Assembly: GCA_900469625.1 (NCBI GenBank)
Contig: UBXV01000007.1
Coordinates: 496,001-560,000 of the forward strand
Reading direction: 5' to 3'
DNA: 64,000 nucleotides
Source: Hyphomicrobiales bacterium
Lineage (GTDB): Bacteria; Pseudomonadota; Alphaproteobacteria; Rhizobiales; Rhizobiaceae
The stretch's first letter is position 1; each line of letters opens with the position of its first letter. Made by a program: the position numbers and the translations under genes. Shown here in pieces: positions 8,273-18,538 of the stretch. The notes under the pieces were generated by a model. That model was not told the DNA's origin, did no database searches, and saw only the letters and a program-made list of their open reading frames with translations.

Positions 8273-11200
8273 ATGAATTTCTCACGCTTCTTCGTCGACC
8301 GCCCGGTCTTCGCGGGCGTTCTTTCGGTCCTGATTTTCGTGGGCGGCCTGATCGGCATGACCGGCCTGCCGATCTCCGAATATCCCGAAGTCGTACCGCC
8401 ACAGATCGTCGTGCGCGCCCAATACCCGGGCGCCAACCCGGCGGTCATCGCCGAAACCGTCGCAACGCCGCTGGAAGAACAGGTCAACGGCGTCGAAGGC
8501 ATGCTTTACATGCAGAGCCAGGCGACCGCCGACGGCCTGATGACGCTGACCGTCACCTTCGAACTCGGCACCGACCCGGACCAGGCCCAACAGCTGATCC
8601 AGAACCGGGTCGCGCAGGCGGAGCCGCGACTGCCGGAGGAAGTGCGCCGTCTCGGCGTTACCACCGTCAAGAGCTCGCCGGACCTGACGCTGGTCGTGCA
8701 CCTGCTGTCACCCAACGGCCAGTACGACATCAACTATCTGCGCAACTATGGCGTTCTCAACGTCAAGGATCGGCTCGCCCGGATCGAGGGTGTCGGCCAG
8801 GTACAGATTTTCGGTGGCGGCGACTATTCGATGCGCGTCTGGATCGACCCGCAGAAAGCCGCCGAGCGCGGCCTTGCGGCCAGCGATATCGCCAACGCCA
8901 TCCGGGCGCAGAACGTTCAGGCGGCAGCCGGCGTCATCGGGGCATCGCCATCGGTGCCCGGTCTTGATTTGCAGCTGTCCGTCAACGCGCAAGGCCGCCT
9001 GCAGACGCCTGAGGATTTTGCCGACATCGTCGTCAAGTCAGGTACCGGTGGCGAGGTTACTCGCCTCGGTGACGTCGCCCGCGTGGAAATGGGTGCTGCC
9101 GACTACTCGCTGCGCTCGCTGCTCGACAACAAGGCCGCCGTCGGCATGGGTGTCTTCCAGGCGCCGGGCTCGAACGCGATCCAGATCTCGGAAAATGTCC
9201 ACAAGGCGATGGCCGAGCTGAAGCTGACCATGCCAGAAGGCGTCGATTACGAGATCGTCTACGATACCACCCAGTTCGTGCGCGCCTCGATCGAGTCCGT
9301 CATTCACACGCTGCTCGAAGCGATCGCGCTCGTCGTCATCGTCGTCATCGTCTTCCTGCAGACGTGGCGCGCCTCGATCATCCCGCTCGTGGCCGTTCCC
9401 GTCTCGATCGTCGGCACCTTCGCGGTGATGTACGTGTTCGGCTTCTCGATCAACGCGCTCAGCCTCTTCGGCCTGGTGCTGGCGATCGGCATCGTCGTCG
9501 ACGACGCCATCGTCGTAGTCGAAAACGTCGAGCGCAACATCGAGCAGGGCCTGTCGCCTGTTCAGGCGACCTACCGCGCCATGCAGGAAGTGTCGGGACC
9601 CATCATCGCGATTGCGCTGGTGCTGGTTGCCGTGTTCGTGCCACTCGCCTTCATCACCGGCCTGACCGGGCAGTTCTACCGCCAGTTCGCGCTGACCATC
9701 GCCATCTCGACGGTGATTTCCGCCATCAACTCGTTGACGCTCTCCCCGGCACTCGCAGCCCTTCTCCTTCGCGACCACCACGCGCCGAAGGACTGGCTGA
9801 CCCGCGCCATGGACAAGGTGTTCGGCTGGTTCTTCCGCGGCTTCAACCGCTTCTTCGGCCGCAGCTCGGAAGCCTATGGCCGCGGCGTCGGCCGGATCCT
9901 GTCGCGCAAGTCGCTGATCATGGTCGTCTATGTCATGATGCTCGGCGTCACCTTCGTACTGTTCCGGGCGGTTCCCGGCGGCTTCGTGCCGGCGCAGGAC
10001 AAGCAATACCTGATCGGTTTTGCGCAATTGCCTGACGCAGCCACGCTCGACCGCTCGGAAGACGTCATCCGCCGCATGAGCGACATCGCCCTCAAGCATC
10101 CGGGCGTCGAAAACGCCATCGCCTTCCCGGGCCTGTCGATCAACGGCTTCACCAACTCGTCGAACTCCGGCATCGTCTTCGTGGCGCTGAAGCCGTTCGA
10201 GGAGCGCACCACGCCCGAACTTTCCGGCGGCGCGATCGCCATGCAGCTGAACCAGGAATATGGCGCGATCCAGGATGCCTTCATCGCCATGTTCCCGCCG
10301 CCGCCCGTCCAGGGTCTCGGCACCACCGGCGGCTTCAAGCTGCAGATCGAGGACAAGAACGGCCTCGGCTACCAGGCGCTCGACGAGGCGACCAAGGCGT
10401 TCCTTGCCAAGGCCTACCAGACGCCGGAGCTTGCCGGCATCTACTCCAGCTTCCAGATCAACGTGCCGCAGCTCTATGCCGACCTCGATCGCGTCAAGGC
10501 GCGCCAGCTCGGCGTCGAGGTGACCGACGTGTTCGAGACGCTGCAGATCTATCTGGGTTCGCTCTACGTCAACGACTTCAACGCGTTCGGCCGCACCTAC
10601 AGCGTTCGCGTCCAGGCGGACGCCAACTACCGCAGCCATGCCGACGATATCGGCAAGCTGAAGGTGCGGTCGCAATCGGGCGAGATGATCCCGTTGTCGG
10701 CACTCCTGAAGGTCGAGCAGACGGTCGGCGCCGAGCGGGCAATCCGCTACAACGGCTTCCTGTCGGCCGATATCAACGGCGGTCCGGCACCGGGCTTCTC
10801 CTCGGGCCAGGCCCAGGCCGCCATCGAGCGGATCGCCGCCGAAACGCTGCCGCCGGGCATCGCGTTCGAGTGGACCGACCTGACCTACCAGCAGATCCTT
10901 GCCGGCAATTCGGGCATGCTCGTCTTCCCGCTGGCGCTGCTGCTGGTCTATCTGGTGCTGGCCGCCCAGTATGAGAGCCTGACCCTGCCAATCGCGATCA
11001 TCCTGATCGTGCCGATGGGCATCATGGCGGCCCTTGCCGGCGTCTGGCTGACGGGAGGCGACAACAACGTCTTCACCCAGATCGGGCTGATCGTGCTCGT
11101 CGGGCTATCGGCCAAGAACGCCATCCTGATCGTCGAGTTCGCCCGCGAACTGGAACTGTCCGGCAGCACCGCCGTCCAGGCGGCGATCGAGGCGAGCCGG

Positions 11201-11458
11201 CTGCGCCTGCGGCCGATCCTGATGACGTCGATGGCCTTCATCATGGGCGTCGTGCCCCTGGTGATCTCCACCGGTGCCGGTGCGGAAATGCGCTCGGCCA
11301 TGGGGGTCGCGGTGTTTGCCGGCATGATCGGCGTCACTGCCTTCGGCATCTTCATGACGCCGGTGTTCTACGTGCTGATCCGCAAGCTTACCGGCGAGCG
11401 GCCCTTGCAGCACGCCGGCGCCCATATCGAAGCACCGCATCTGGCGCCCGCAGAATAG
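8273..11458 (+). CDS. RND multidrug efflux transporter, HAE1 family
   Basis: Inner-membrane proton-driven drug exporter of 1061 residues, normal length for AcrB/BpeF-type pumps. It starts MNFSRFFVDRPVFAGVL. Two homologous halves each have a large periplasmic loop; the proton relay is visible in TM4 as GIVVDDAIVVVENVER (two adjacent aspartates), with the second-half equivalent LIVLVGLSAKNAILIVEFA. PxxxPxxSEYPEVVPPQI opens the first porter loop. AAGGGGG precedes the ATG. The substrate cannot be inferred. It forms one unit with the preceding adaptor gene and is probably controlled by the divergent LysR protein; tandem hairpins follow the stop. Confidence 0.95.
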   Translation: MNFSRFFVDRPVFAGVLSVLIFVGGLIGMTGLPISEYPEVVPPQIVVRAQYPGANPAVIAETVATPLEEQVNGVEGMLYMQSQATADGLMTLTVTFELGTDPDQAQQLIQNRVAQAEPRLPEEVRRLGVTTVKSSPDLTLVVHLLSPNGQYDINYLRNYGVLNVKDRLARIEGVGQVQIFGGGDYSMRVWIDPQKAAERGLAASDIANAIRAQNVQAAAGVIGASPSVPGLDLQLSVNAQGRLQTPEDFADIVVKSGTGGEVTRLGDVARVEMGAADYSLRSLLDNKAAVGMGVFQAPGSNAIQISENVHKAMAELKLTMPEGVDYEIVYDTTQFVRASIESVIHTLLEAIALVVIVVIVFLQTWRASIIPLVAVPVSIVGTFAVMYVFGFSINALSLFGLVLAIGIVVDDAIVVVENVERNIEQGLSPVQATYRAMQEVSGPIIAIALVLVAVFVPLAFITGLTGQFYRQFALTIAISTVISAINSLTLSPALAALLLRDHHAPKDWLTRAMDKVFGWFFRGFNRFFGRSSEAYGRGVGRILSRKSLIMVVYVMMLGVTFVLFRAVPGGFVPAQDKQYLIGFAQLPDAATLDRSEDVIRRMSDIALKHPGVENAIAFPGLSINGFTNSSNSGIVFVALKPFEERTTPELSGGAIAMQLNQEYGAIQDAFIAMFPPPPVQGLGTTGGFKLQIEDKNGLGYQALDEATKAFLAKAYQTPELAGIYSSFQINVPQLYADLDRVKARQLGVEVTDVFETLQIYLGSLYVNDFNAFGRTYSVRVQADANYRSHADDIGKLKVRSQSGEMIPLSALLKVEQTVGAERAIRYNGFLSADINGGPAPGFSSGQAQAAIERIAAETLPPGIAFEWTDLTYQQILAGNSGMLVFPLALLLVYLVLAAQYESLTLPIAIILIVPMGIMAALAGVWLTGGDNNVFTQIGLIVLVGLSAKNAILIVEFARELELSGSTAVQAAIEASRLRLRPILMTSMAFIMGVVPLVISTGAGAEMRSAMGVAVFAGMIGVTAFGIFMTPVFYVLIRKLTGERPLQHAGAHIEAPHLAPAE

Positions 11459-11482
11459 GACCTTCGACCTTTCACGGTTCAT

Positions 11483-11548
11483 GCGGGCCGGCCCCATCCC
11501 GGCCCGCTGACACTGCGGCGCTGCACCTCCGCCCCCGGTGCAGCGCCG
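11483..11548 (+). terminator. Two tandem GC-rich hairpins after the RND pump gene
   Basis: Stem one pairs GCGGGCCGG (11483-11491) with CCGGCCCGC (11499-11507). Stem two pairs CGGCGCTGCACC (11516-11527) with GGTGCAGCGCCG (11537-11548), a perfect 12-bp stem. Neither is followed by a U-run, so they may be 3' stabilisers or factor-dependent pause sites rather than classical terminators. Confidence 0.5.
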
Positions 11549-11641
11549 TATTGCATCTCGCGTGACAGCCGCGCGACGATCGGATAAACCAGCACGCTCA
11601 ATCCCATTGGCCTCAGCGCCACGCAGACGGCATATCGCTAC

Positions 11642-12835
11642 ATGACCTCGACCGATCCGATCGCCAATCTCGCCACCCTCATCCGTTGCCCTTCCGTTAC
11701 CCCTGCCGAAGGCGGCGCGCTCTCAGCGCTGGAAGCCATGCTGGCGCCGCTCGGCTTTGCCGTCGACCGCGTCATGGCGACGGAGGCCGGCACACCCGAT
11801 ATCGAGAACCTCTATGCCCGGCTCGGCGATGACGGCCCGCACCTGATGTTTGCCGGCCATACCGACGTGGTGCCGGTCGGCGACGAAAGCGCGTGGACCC
11901 ACGGCCCCTTCTCGGCCGACGTCGCCGGCGGCGAGATGTATGGCCGCGGCGCGGTCGACATGAAGGGCGGCATCGCCTGCTTCGTCGCAGCGATTGCCCG
12001 CCACATCGAAAAGAATGGGCCGACAAAGGGCTCGGTTTCCTTCCTGATCACCGGCGACGAGGAAGGTCCTGCCATCAACGGCACGACCAAGCTTCTCGAC
12101 TGGGCCGCCGCCAGGGGCGAGCGTTGGGATGCCTGCCTTGTCGGCGAACCGACCAATCCCGACCGGCTCGGCGACATGATCAAGATCGGCCGCCGCGGGT
12201 CGCTGTCCGGCCGGATCACCGTCAACGGCGTCCAGGGTCACGCGGCCTATCCGCATCTGGCCGACAGCCCGGTGCGCGGCATCCTGCAATTGACCCAGGC
12301 GCTGATGGACCCGCCCTTCGACGCCGGCACGGAAAACTTCCAGCCGTCGAACCTCGAGGTGACGACGATCGACGTCGGCAACGGCGCCGTCAACGTCATC
12401 CCGGCAAAGGCGAGCGCTGCCTTCAACATCCGTTTCAACGACAGCTGGACCGCCGAAAGCCTGATGGCGGAGATCATCGCCCGCCTCGAGCGCGCGGCTG
12501 CGGACGGCGCATTGCGCAAGGGTCGCGAGCCGGTGCGCTACGAGCTCACCTGGAACGAGCGGCCAAGCCACGTGTTCCTGACGCGCAACAATGCGCTGAT
12601 CTCATCGCTATCTGGCGCCGTGGAAGCGGTGACGGGAAAACAGCCGAAGCTTTCGACCACCGGCGGCACCTCGGACGCGCGGTTCATCAAGGACTTTTGC
12701 CCCGTCGTCGAGTTCGGCCTGGTCGGCCAGACCATGCACATGGTCGACGAGCGCGTCGCCGTTGCCGATCTCGAAACGCTGACGCAGATCTATGAAACCT
12801 TCATCTCCAGCTGGTTCGGCCATGCCGCTGCTTGA
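11642..12835 (+). CDS. dapE: Succinyl-diaminopimelate desuccinylase
   Basis: M20-family dizinc hydrolase of 397 residues that releases succinate from N-succinyl-LL-diaminopimelate in lysine and peptidoglycan-precursor synthesis. Metal and catalytic residues are in place: His73 and Asp75 in [10 protein letters not shown], Asp106 in [10 protein letters not shown], Glu140-Glu141 in [13 protein letters not shown]; the late region has the expected [11 protein letters not shown] and a metal-binding histidine near the C-terminus (QTMHMVDE). A small membrane-protein gene overlaps its last 14 bases, indicating translational coupling. dapD lies 10 kb upstream. Confidence 0.97.
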   Translation: MTSTDPIANLATLIRCPSVTPAEGGALSALEAMLAPLGFAVDRVMATEAGTPDIENLYARLGDDGPHLMFAGHTDVVPVGDESAWTHGPFSADVAGGEMYGRGAVDMKGGIACFVAAIARHIEKNGPTKGSVSFLITGDEEGPAINGTTKLLDWAAARGERWDACLVGEPTNPDRLGDMIKIGRRGSLSGRITVNGVQGHAAYPHLADSPVRGILQLTQALMDPPFDAGTENFQPSNLEVTTIDVGNGAVNVIPAKASAAFNIRFNDSWTAESLMAEIIARLERAAADGALRKGREPVRYELTWNERPSHVFLTRNNALISSLSGAVEAVTGKQPKLSTTGGTSDARFIKDFCPVVEFGLVGQTMHMVDERVAVADLETLTQIYETFISSWFGHAAA

Positions 12836-13418
12836 GGAGGTTCTGTCCTATATCAAGGGCCTCTGGCTGCTGATCCAGGGCAATGGCGAAGGATTTCGCT
12901 GGCTCGACTTCAGCGAGAGCGGGCTCTGGCGCTCGTTTGCGGCGATGCTCTGGTGCCTGCCGGCTATCGCCGTCACCTGGGCGTCCTGGCGGCTCTATTA
13001 CCTCTCGGCGATGCCGTCTGGCACAACCGTCGGCTTCAGCTTCATCCTCAAGCTCCTGATCGTCGACATCGCCAGCTGGCTGCTGCCGCTGGTGCTGATC
13101 TTCATGCTGGCGCGCCCGCTCGGCTTTGCCGGCGCGGTCATCCCGGTCGTCGTCACCACCAACTGGCTAGCGGTTCCCTTTTCCTACGCTCTGGCAGTAC
13201 CGGCGGCGATCCGCCTCACTATTCCAGGAAGCGAGGGCGTGACGGGCTTGCTCGAACTCACCCTGCTCATCGCCAACGTCACGATCCTCTTCCGGCTTCT
13301 GCGTTTGGTGACCGGCAACCAGACCCTGCTCGCCTCGACACTGACGGCGCTTTTCCTGTTGCCTTCGTTCATGGTCGGCCGGCTTCTGCTGGGCGTCCTT
13401 GGCCTAATGCCGACTTGA
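12822..13418 (+). CDS. Conserved hydrophobic membrane protein of unknown function
   Basis: A 198-residue protein beginning [20 protein letters not shown] with about five predicted membrane-spanning stretches (for example [55 protein letters not shown]). I recognise no catalytic motif. The ATG at 12822 lies inside the end of dapE in another frame, a 14-base overlap that suggests coupled translation; an in-frame ATG at 12792 would extend it further into dapE. It is convergent with truA. I recall a similarly placed unknown membrane protein between dapE and truA in related rhizobia, but no function. Confidence 0.75.
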   Translation: MPLLEEVLSYIKGLWLLIQGNGEGFRWLDFSESGLWRSFAAMLWCLPAIAVTWASWRLYYLSAMPSGTTVGFSFILKLLIVDIASWLLPLVLIFMLARPLGFAGAVIPVVVTTNWLAVPFSYALAVPAAIRLTIPGSEGVTGLLELTLLIANVTILFRLLRLVTGNQTLLASTLTALFLLPSFMVGRLLLGVLGLMPT

Positions 13419-13461
13419 AATCACCCGACTGGAGGCCAACGGAACGAAGGTTGTCCGTGCC

Positions 13462-14205
13462 TCAATAATCGACCTGCATGAAGTACAGCCCTTCGGGCGG
13501 CGCCACCGGGCCGCAGGCCTTGCGGTCGCGCGCCTCGAGCGCCGCCTGCAGGTCGTCCGGCGTCCATTTGCCTTCCCCGACCAGCTTCAGCGAGCCGGCG
13601 AAGGAGCGGATCTGATTGTGCAGGAAGCTCTGGGCGGTGGCACGGATTTCAATCAGGCTTCCGGTGCGGGTCACATCCAGCCGGTCGAGCGTGCGCACGG
13701 GGCTTGTCGCCTGGCAATGGACGGAGCGGAAGGTGGTGAAGTCGTGATGGCCGACGAGCCGCTGCGCGCCCTCGTGCATCGCCTCGTGATCGAGCGGCTT
13801 CGTCACCCACCAGGCGCGGTTCGCCTCGAGCGCCAGCCGCGACGGCCGGCAAAGGATACGGTAGAGATAGTGGCGGCGCAGCGCCGAAAACCGCGCATCG
13901 AAGGCGTCGGTGACCTCTTCCGCCTCAAGGATCGAAACGCCCTCGCCCGCCATGCCGAGATGCGCGTTCAGCGCATTGCGCAGCGTGTGCGGCTTCCATT
14001 GGCGCATCAGGTCCGCATGCGCCACCTGGCCAACGGCGTGGACCCCGGAATCGGTGCGCCCGGCGCCACGGATCGACACCGTTTCGCCGGTCAGCGACAG
14101 GATCGCCTTTTCGATTGCGCCCTGGACGGAGGCGCCGTTGTCCTGCCGTTGCCAGCCGACATAGTTGGAGCCGTCATATTCGACGGTCAGTCGGAAGCGC
14201 GGCAT
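13462..14205 (-). CDS. truA: tRNA pseudouridine(38-40) synthase TruA
   Basis: Converts uridines 38-40 of the anticodon arm to pseudouridine. 247 residues, normal length. The opening [17 protein letters not shown] and the catalytic loop [15 protein letters not shown] are diagnostic; Asp52 is the nucleophile. The C-terminal [13 protein letters not shown] matches the family QIRxM/F motif. The gene lies directly downstream of fmt; its ATG overlaps the fmt stop by one base (TGATG), so the two are translationally coupled. Convergent with the membrane-protein gene to its left. Confidence 0.97.
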   Translation of the reverse strand: MPRFRLTVEYDGSNYVGWQRQDNGASVQGAIEKAILSLTGETVSIRGAGRTDSGVHAVGQVAHADLMRQWKPHTLRNALNAHLGMAGEGVSILEAEEVTDAFDARFSALRRHYLYRILCRPSRLALEANRAWWVTKPLDHEAMHEGAQRLVGHHDFTTFRSVHCQATSPVRTLDRLDVTRTGSLIEIRATAQSFLHNQIRSFAGSLKLVGEGKWTPDDLQAALEARDRKACGPVAPPEGLYFMQVDY

Positions 14206-15140
14206 CAGCCGACCCTCGTGCCGGTGGCGATGGGCGTGCCGCGCAGGAAGTCGGCAAGCCCAAGCGCCTTGCCGCCGGCGCGCTGCAGCCGCGTCGGCCG
14301 CACAGCACCCTCGCCGCAGGCAATCGTCAGGCTGTCGTCGATAACGGTGCCGGCGGGCCCTTCGCCCGCCACACGCTCGGAATTCAGAACCTTGACGCGC
14401 TCCGGCTTGCCGGCGATCTCCAGCTCGAACCAGGCGCCCGGAAAGGGCGACAGACCGCGAATGTGGTCATGCACTTGGCGTGCGCTCTTGCTGAAATCGA
14501 TGCGGGTCTCGGCCTTGCTGATCTTCTGGGCGTAAACGACGCCTTCTTCCGCCTGCTCGGTCAGCGGCAGATCGTCGGCCTCGAGCTTGCCGATCGCTTC
14601 CTTCATCAGGCTGGCGCCGACCTGCATCAGCTTGTCGTGCAGTTCACCCGCCGTCATCGTCTCGCCGATCTGCACCGCCTTGGTGAGCGCCACCGGGCCG
14701 GTGTCGAGCCCCTTGTCCATCTTCATCACCATCATGCCGGTCTCATGGTCGCCGGCCATGATGGCGCGCTGGATCGGTGCCGCACCGCGCCAGCGCGGCA
14801 GGAGCGAAGCGTGGCCGTTGTAGCAACCAAGCCGCGTTCCCGTCAGGATCGCCTCGGGCAGCAGCAGGCCATAGGCAACGACGACGGCGACATCCGCGTC
14901 GAATTCGCGAAAGGTCTGGCGGTCGGCTTCGTCCTTGAAGTTGACGGGTGTCAGCACGGGAATGCCGAGCAGCTCGGCCGCCTGATGCACCGGCGACTTC
15001 TGCAGGTCTAGCCCCCGACGGCCACCGGGCCGCGGCGGCTGCGTATAGACGGCGACGATCTGGTGGCCGGCGCCGGCAAGTGCTGCGAGCGTCGGCACGG
15101 AAAACTCCGGCGTTCCCATGAAGATGATGCGAAGCGACAA
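14205..15140 (-). CDS. fmt: Methionyl-tRNA formyltransferase
   Basis: Formylates initiator Met-tRNA with 10-formyl-tetrahydrofolate. 311 residues. The catalytic residues known from E. coli fall at identical positions: Asn108 and His110 in [16 protein letters not shown] and Asp146 in [11 protein letters not shown]-terminal Rossmann start is [16 protein letters not shown]. The C-terminal tRNA-binding barrel is present ([13 protein letters not shown]...). Located between def and truA on the same strand, so initiator formylation and deformylation are encoded side by side. Confidence 0.97.
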   Translation of the reverse strand: MSLRIIFMGTPEFSVPTLAALAGAGHQIVAVYTQPPRPGGRRGLDLQKSPVHQAAELLGIPVLTPVNFKDEADRQTFREFDADVAVVVAYGLLLPEAILTGTRLGCYNGHASLLPRWRGAAPIQRAIMAGDHETGMMVMKMDKGLDTGPVALTKAVQIGETMTAGELHDKLMQVGASLMKEAIGKLEADDLPLTEQAEEGVVYAQKISKAETRIDFSKSARQVHDHIRGLSPFPGAWFELEIAGKPERVKVLNSERVAGEGPAGTVIDDSLTIACGEGAVRPTRLQRAGGKALGLADFLRGTPIATGTRVG

Positions 15141-15154
15141 GGCGGATACTCCGG

Positions 15155-15182
15155 CCGTTTGAAATCAGGCCCCTTCAAACGG
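15155..15182 (-). terminator. Hairpin between def and fmt
   Basis: CCGTTTGAA (15155-15163) pairs perfectly with TTCAAACGG (15174-15182) across a 10-base loop. It lies in the 105-base spacer between co-directional def and fmt and lacks a U-run, so it may be an attenuator or an mRNA processing site. Confidence 0.4.
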
Positions 15183-15245
15183 GTTTCCGCGCCTCAAATC
15201 AAGCCCTTCGACGACAAAGCGCCCGGCGGGCGCCCTGTTGGGGGA

Positions 15246-15770
15246 TCAGATCGCCTTTGCGCCGCGGGTCTTGGCGGCCTTGGTGAACCGACGGATCACC
15301 ATGTCGCGCTTGAGCTTGGAGATGTGGTCGATGAACAGCACGCCGTTCAGGTGGTCGATTTCGTGCTGCAGGCAGGTCGCAAGCAGGCCATCGGCCTTGA
15401 CGATCTGTTCCTTGCCGTCGCGATCGAGATGCTTGACGGTTACCTCGGCCGGGCGCTCCACCTCGGCATAATAGTCCGGAATGGAGAGGCAGCCTTCCTC
15501 ATAGACGGAGAAATCGTCGGACGACGCCACGATCTCCGGATTGATGAAGACATGCGGTGTCTTCTCGTCGCCTTCCTTGGAGACGTCGAGCACCAGCATG
15601 CGCTTCGCCACGCCGATCTGGATGGCGGCAAGGCCGATGCCGGGGGCATCGTACATGGTTTCGAGCATGTCGTCGGCCAGGCGACGGATGTCGGCGTCGA
15701 TGGTTTCGATCGGGGTCGAGACCTGGCGCAGGACGGGATCGGGAAGGATGATGAGTGGCTTGATCGTCAT
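15246..15770 (-). CDS. def: Peptide deformylase
   Basis: Removes the formyl group from nascent N-terminal methionine. 174 residues from the chosen ATG. All three signature motifs are present: GIGLAAIQ (residues 44-51), EGCLS (92-96, metal ligand Cys94) and HEIDH (136-140, metal ligands His136 and His140). The frame is open up to 15863, but GGGAG stands 6 bases before the ATG at 15770 and [15 protein letters not shown] is the normal family start. Upstream gene of the def-fmt-truA cluster. Confidence 0.97.
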   Translation of the reverse strand: MTIKPLIILPDPVLRQVSTPIETIDADIRRLADDMLETMYDAPGIGLAAIQIGVAKRMLVLDVSKEGDEKTPHVFINPEIVASSDDFSVYEEGCLSIPDYYAEVERPAEVTVKHLDRDGKEQIVKADGLLATCLQHEIDHLNGVLFIDHISKLKRDMVIRRFTKAAKTRGAKAI

Positions 15771-15921
15771 AATGCTCCCATAACCGATCTTTCCTTGCGG
15801 GCGCAAGAAAATTGGCACGCACGCCACGGGCATCCCGGCAATGTCGATTGCCGTTAACCCCACGCGGCGAATGTTCTTGTTTTGATCTGGCCTTCAAGGG
15901 AGAATCTGTTAGGTTTGCTGC

Positions 15922-17115
15922 ATGGAACCTGCGCCCATTTCTTTCGACCAACCGGTTTTCTTCGTCGGCACCGTCCCGATGACCGTCACCCATCTCGGCA
16001 TGCTGCTCGCGGTGCTGGCGGTGGGTCTGGTCCTGATGTCGCTTTCGCGGCGGCGGCGGGCTGGCGATGACGAGCGCCACGAGCAGATGGCCATGCTTCT
16101 TTCGGCGCAAACCGAAATGCAGGGCCGTATCGCGGCGATGGCCGACGTCTTCGGCAGCCGCCAGGCGGAACTGAACCAGACGCTGAGCCAGCGGATCGAC
16201 GGTATGACGCACCGGATCGGCGCCTCGATCAGCGAGCAGACGAAGGCGACGCACGAGAACCTGCGGCGATTGCAGGAGCGCCTGGCGGTGATCGACACCG
16301 CGCAGAACAACATCCAGTCGCTGGCAAAGGACATGGCCGGGTTGCAGGCCATCCTGTCGAACAAGCAGACGCGCGGCGCCTTCGGGCAGTCGCGCATGGA
16401 GACGATCGTCGCCGACGGCCTGCCGATGGGTGCCTTCGCCTTCCAGACGACGCTGTCGAACGGCGCCCGCCCCGATTGCACCATCCGCATGCCGAACGAC
16501 CAGCCGCCGCTGGTGATCGATGCAAAGTTTCCGCTGGAAGCCTGGAACGGCATGCGCGACGCGGCGACGCCGGAGCGCCGCCAGCAGATGGTGCAGCTCT
16601 TTCGCCGCGACATGGAGGTGCATGTCCGCGATATCGCCAGCAAATACCTTATCCCCGGCGAGACGCAGGAAACGGCATTTCTCTTTGTTCCCTCAGAATC
16701 GATCTTCGCGGAGATCCACGAGCATTTCGAGGCGATCGTCCAGAAGGCACACCGCCAGCGGATCGTCATCGTCTCGCCGTCGCTGCTGCTTTTGTCGATC
16801 CAGGTGATCCAGTCGATCCTCAGGGATGCCCGCATGCGCGAGCAGGCCCACCTCATCCAGGGTGAAGTGGTGCGGCTGATGGAGGACCTGGCGCGCCTCG
16901 ACGAGAGGGTGCGCAAATTGCAGGGCCATTTCGCCATGAGCCAGAAGGACGTCGAAGAGATCCTCATCTCCTCGGGCAAGCTTTCGCGCCGCGGCGCCAA
17001 GATCGAAGCGCTGGAACTGGAGGCGGAAGGTGCGGCGCGGCCAGACGCCGAACCGCGCCAGGCCGTCGACAATCGTGTCGGGCAATTGCGCCTCAGGGTG
17101 GTTGACGAAGACTGA
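15922..17115 (+). CDS. rmuC: RmuC-family DNA recombination protein
   Basis: A 397-residue protein with one N-terminal membrane segment (about residues 18-38, GMLLAVLAVGLVLMSL), a long coiled-coil rich in Gln, Glu and Ser (QTEMQGRIAAMADVF... to about residue 145) and the C-terminal RmuC nuclease-like domain (PDCTIRMPNDQPPLVIDAKF with the DAK motif, then EAWNGMRD and SPSLLLLSIQ). RmuC limits inversion at short inverted repeats in E. coli; its biochemistry is poorly known. Divergent from def. The 52-base gap to rbsK suggests independent or weakly coupled expression. Confidence 0.9.
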   Translation: MEPAPISFDQPVFFVGTVPMTVTHLGMLLAVLAVGLVLMSLSRRRRAGDDERHEQMAMLLSAQTEMQGRIAAMADVFGSRQAELNQTLSQRIDGMTHRIGASISEQTKATHENLRRLQERLAVIDTAQNNIQSLAKDMAGLQAILSNKQTRGAFGQSRMETIVADGLPMGAFAFQTTLSNGARPDCTIRMPNDQPPLVIDAKFPLEAWNGMRDAATPERRQQMVQLFRRDMEVHVRDIASKYLIPGETQETAFLFVPSESIFAEIHEHFEAIVQKAHRQRIVIVSPSLLLLSIQVIQSILRDARMREQAHLIQGEVVRLMEDLARLDERVRKLQGHFAMSQKDVEEILISSGKLSRRGAKIEALELEAEGAARPDAEPRQAVDNRVGQLRLRVVDED

Positions 17116-17167
17116 CGGTCTCGGGCACTCTCCGGCCAAAATCAGCAAATCGACGGGACATCATCAC

Positions 17168-18067
17168 ATGATCACTGTTTTTGGGTCTATCAACATGGAC
17201 CTGATCGCCACGACCGCGCGCCTGCCGAAGCCGGGTGAAACCGTTGCCGGCTCGGGCTTTTCGACGGCTGCCGGTGGCAAGGGCGCCAACCAGGCGCTTG
17301 CTGCCCGGCGGGCCGGCGCCATCGTCCACATGGCCGGCGCCGTCGGCTCGGACAGCTTTGCCGATGGCGCGCTCGAACTGTTGAAGGAAGCCGGCGCCGA
17401 CCTGACATTGACCAAGACCGTGGATGAGCCGACGGGCACCGCCCATATCCTCGTCGGCGGTGATGGCGAGAACGTCATCGTCGTCGTTGCCAGCGCCAAT
17501 GCCACCGTCAACGAGGCCGACGCCGTTGCCGCCGTCGACGGCATGCACGCGGGCGACACCCTGATGCTGCAGCTCGAAATACCGGCCGCATCGGTGGAAA
17601 AGGCGCTTGCTGAAGCGCGACGCAAGGGCGTTCGCTCGGTCATCAACATCGCCCCCCTGACACCGGACGCCGCCCGTCTCGGCCGCTTGGCCGATATCGT
17701 CATCGCCAACGAGACGGAATTCGAGCTTCTCGCCGGCAAGACCGGCATCGAAAGCGCCGAGCGCGAAGAGGCGATGAAGAAACTGCATGCCGAAACCGGC
17801 CATACGGTTATCGTCACGCTGGGCGCCGAAGGCGTCGTTGCCGTGCACGAGGGCGAGATCCATCGCGCCCGCGGCCTGAAGATCGATCCGGTCGATACCG
17901 TCGGCGCCGGCGATACCTTCTGCGGCTACCTCGCAGCAAGCCTCGACGAGAAGCTCGCCTTCCCGGATGCGCTGCGACGGGCCGCCGTTGCAGGCTCGCT
18001 TGCCTGCCTCAAGCGCGGCGCCCAGCCCTCGATCCCGCTTTCCTCGGAGGTGGAGCCGCGCATCTGA
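17168..18067 (+). CDS. rbsK: Ribokinase (PfkB family sugar kinase)
   Basis: Phosphorylates ribose to ribose 5-phosphate. 299 residues. PfkB signatures: GGKGANQA near residues 37-44 and DTVGAGDTFCGYL with catalytic Asp249; NINxAP-type loop at INIAPLTP. The frame is open upstream to 17030, but MITVFGSINMDLIATT at 17168 is the family start. A nucleoside hydrolase that would release ribose from nucleosides is encoded about 3 kb downstream, beyond the chemoreceptor, so the two could act in one salvage route, though they are on opposite strands. Confidence 0.93.
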   Translation: MITVFGSINMDLIATTARLPKPGETVAGSGFSTAAGGKGANQALAARRAGAIVHMAGAVGSDSFADGALELLKEAGADLTLTKTVDEPTGTAHILVGGDGENVIVVVASANATVNEADAVAAVDGMHAGDTLMLQLEIPAASVEKALAEARRKGVRSVINIAPLTPDAARLGRLADIVIANETEFELLAGKTGIESAEREEAMKKLHAETGHTVIVTLGAEGVVAVHEGEIHRARGLKIDPVDTVGAGDTFCGYLAASLDEKLAFPDALRRAAVAGSLACLKRGAQPSIPLSSEVEPRI

Positions 18068-18538
18068 GGACAAACTTCGATCCTGACGTGCGGCGGCGAT
18101 CCCTCGCCGACCGGACGTCGGGAACGGCTCTGCCGCGCGCCATCGCCATTACCCCGCGGCGTCAGGAAACTGTTTCGCACGGCATAGGAACGCCGCATCC
18201 AGACCTGCGGCACGCAGGTGCAGAAAGCGCGTCGCGAACCGGCGCAAGCACTTCAAACCAACGTATTATCGGCCTTTTCGCAATCCGGACAGCCCATGTC
18301 GCGGAGGTAAAACTCCGTGCGCAGATTCTCAATGAGCGCGGCATGAATTAGCCGTCGCGTTGGCCCTATCTTAAGATTTGCTCGTCTATTCAAGACCCTG
18401 AGAAAGCCGGTTCCGAAGGGATGGCGGCCTCCACTATGCCGGTCGGCATCTGGCGCTCCATGATGGAGTTTCACCCACATTGTGAAATGCGTTCGCCGCA
18501 GGTCCTGGCCTGCGGACCTCCCAGCTCGTGAGGATTTC
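18068..18538. other. Intergenic region between rbsK and the chemoreceptor gene
   Basis: About 470 bases without a convincing gene. Near the chemoreceptor start there are two short palindromes: CTCCAT/ATGGAG with one base between (18456-18468) and TTTCAC/GTGAAA (18469-18474 and 18482-18487). They could be an operator or a structured leader. No terminator with a U-run is visible after rbsK, and no tRNA or other RNA gene was seen. Confidence 0.55.

Noticed and set aside
9038-10675. 545-codon minus-strand open frame inside the RND pump gene
   Set aside because: It mirrors the pump coding strand and has an Asp/Glu/Arg/His-rich composition without recognisable domains.
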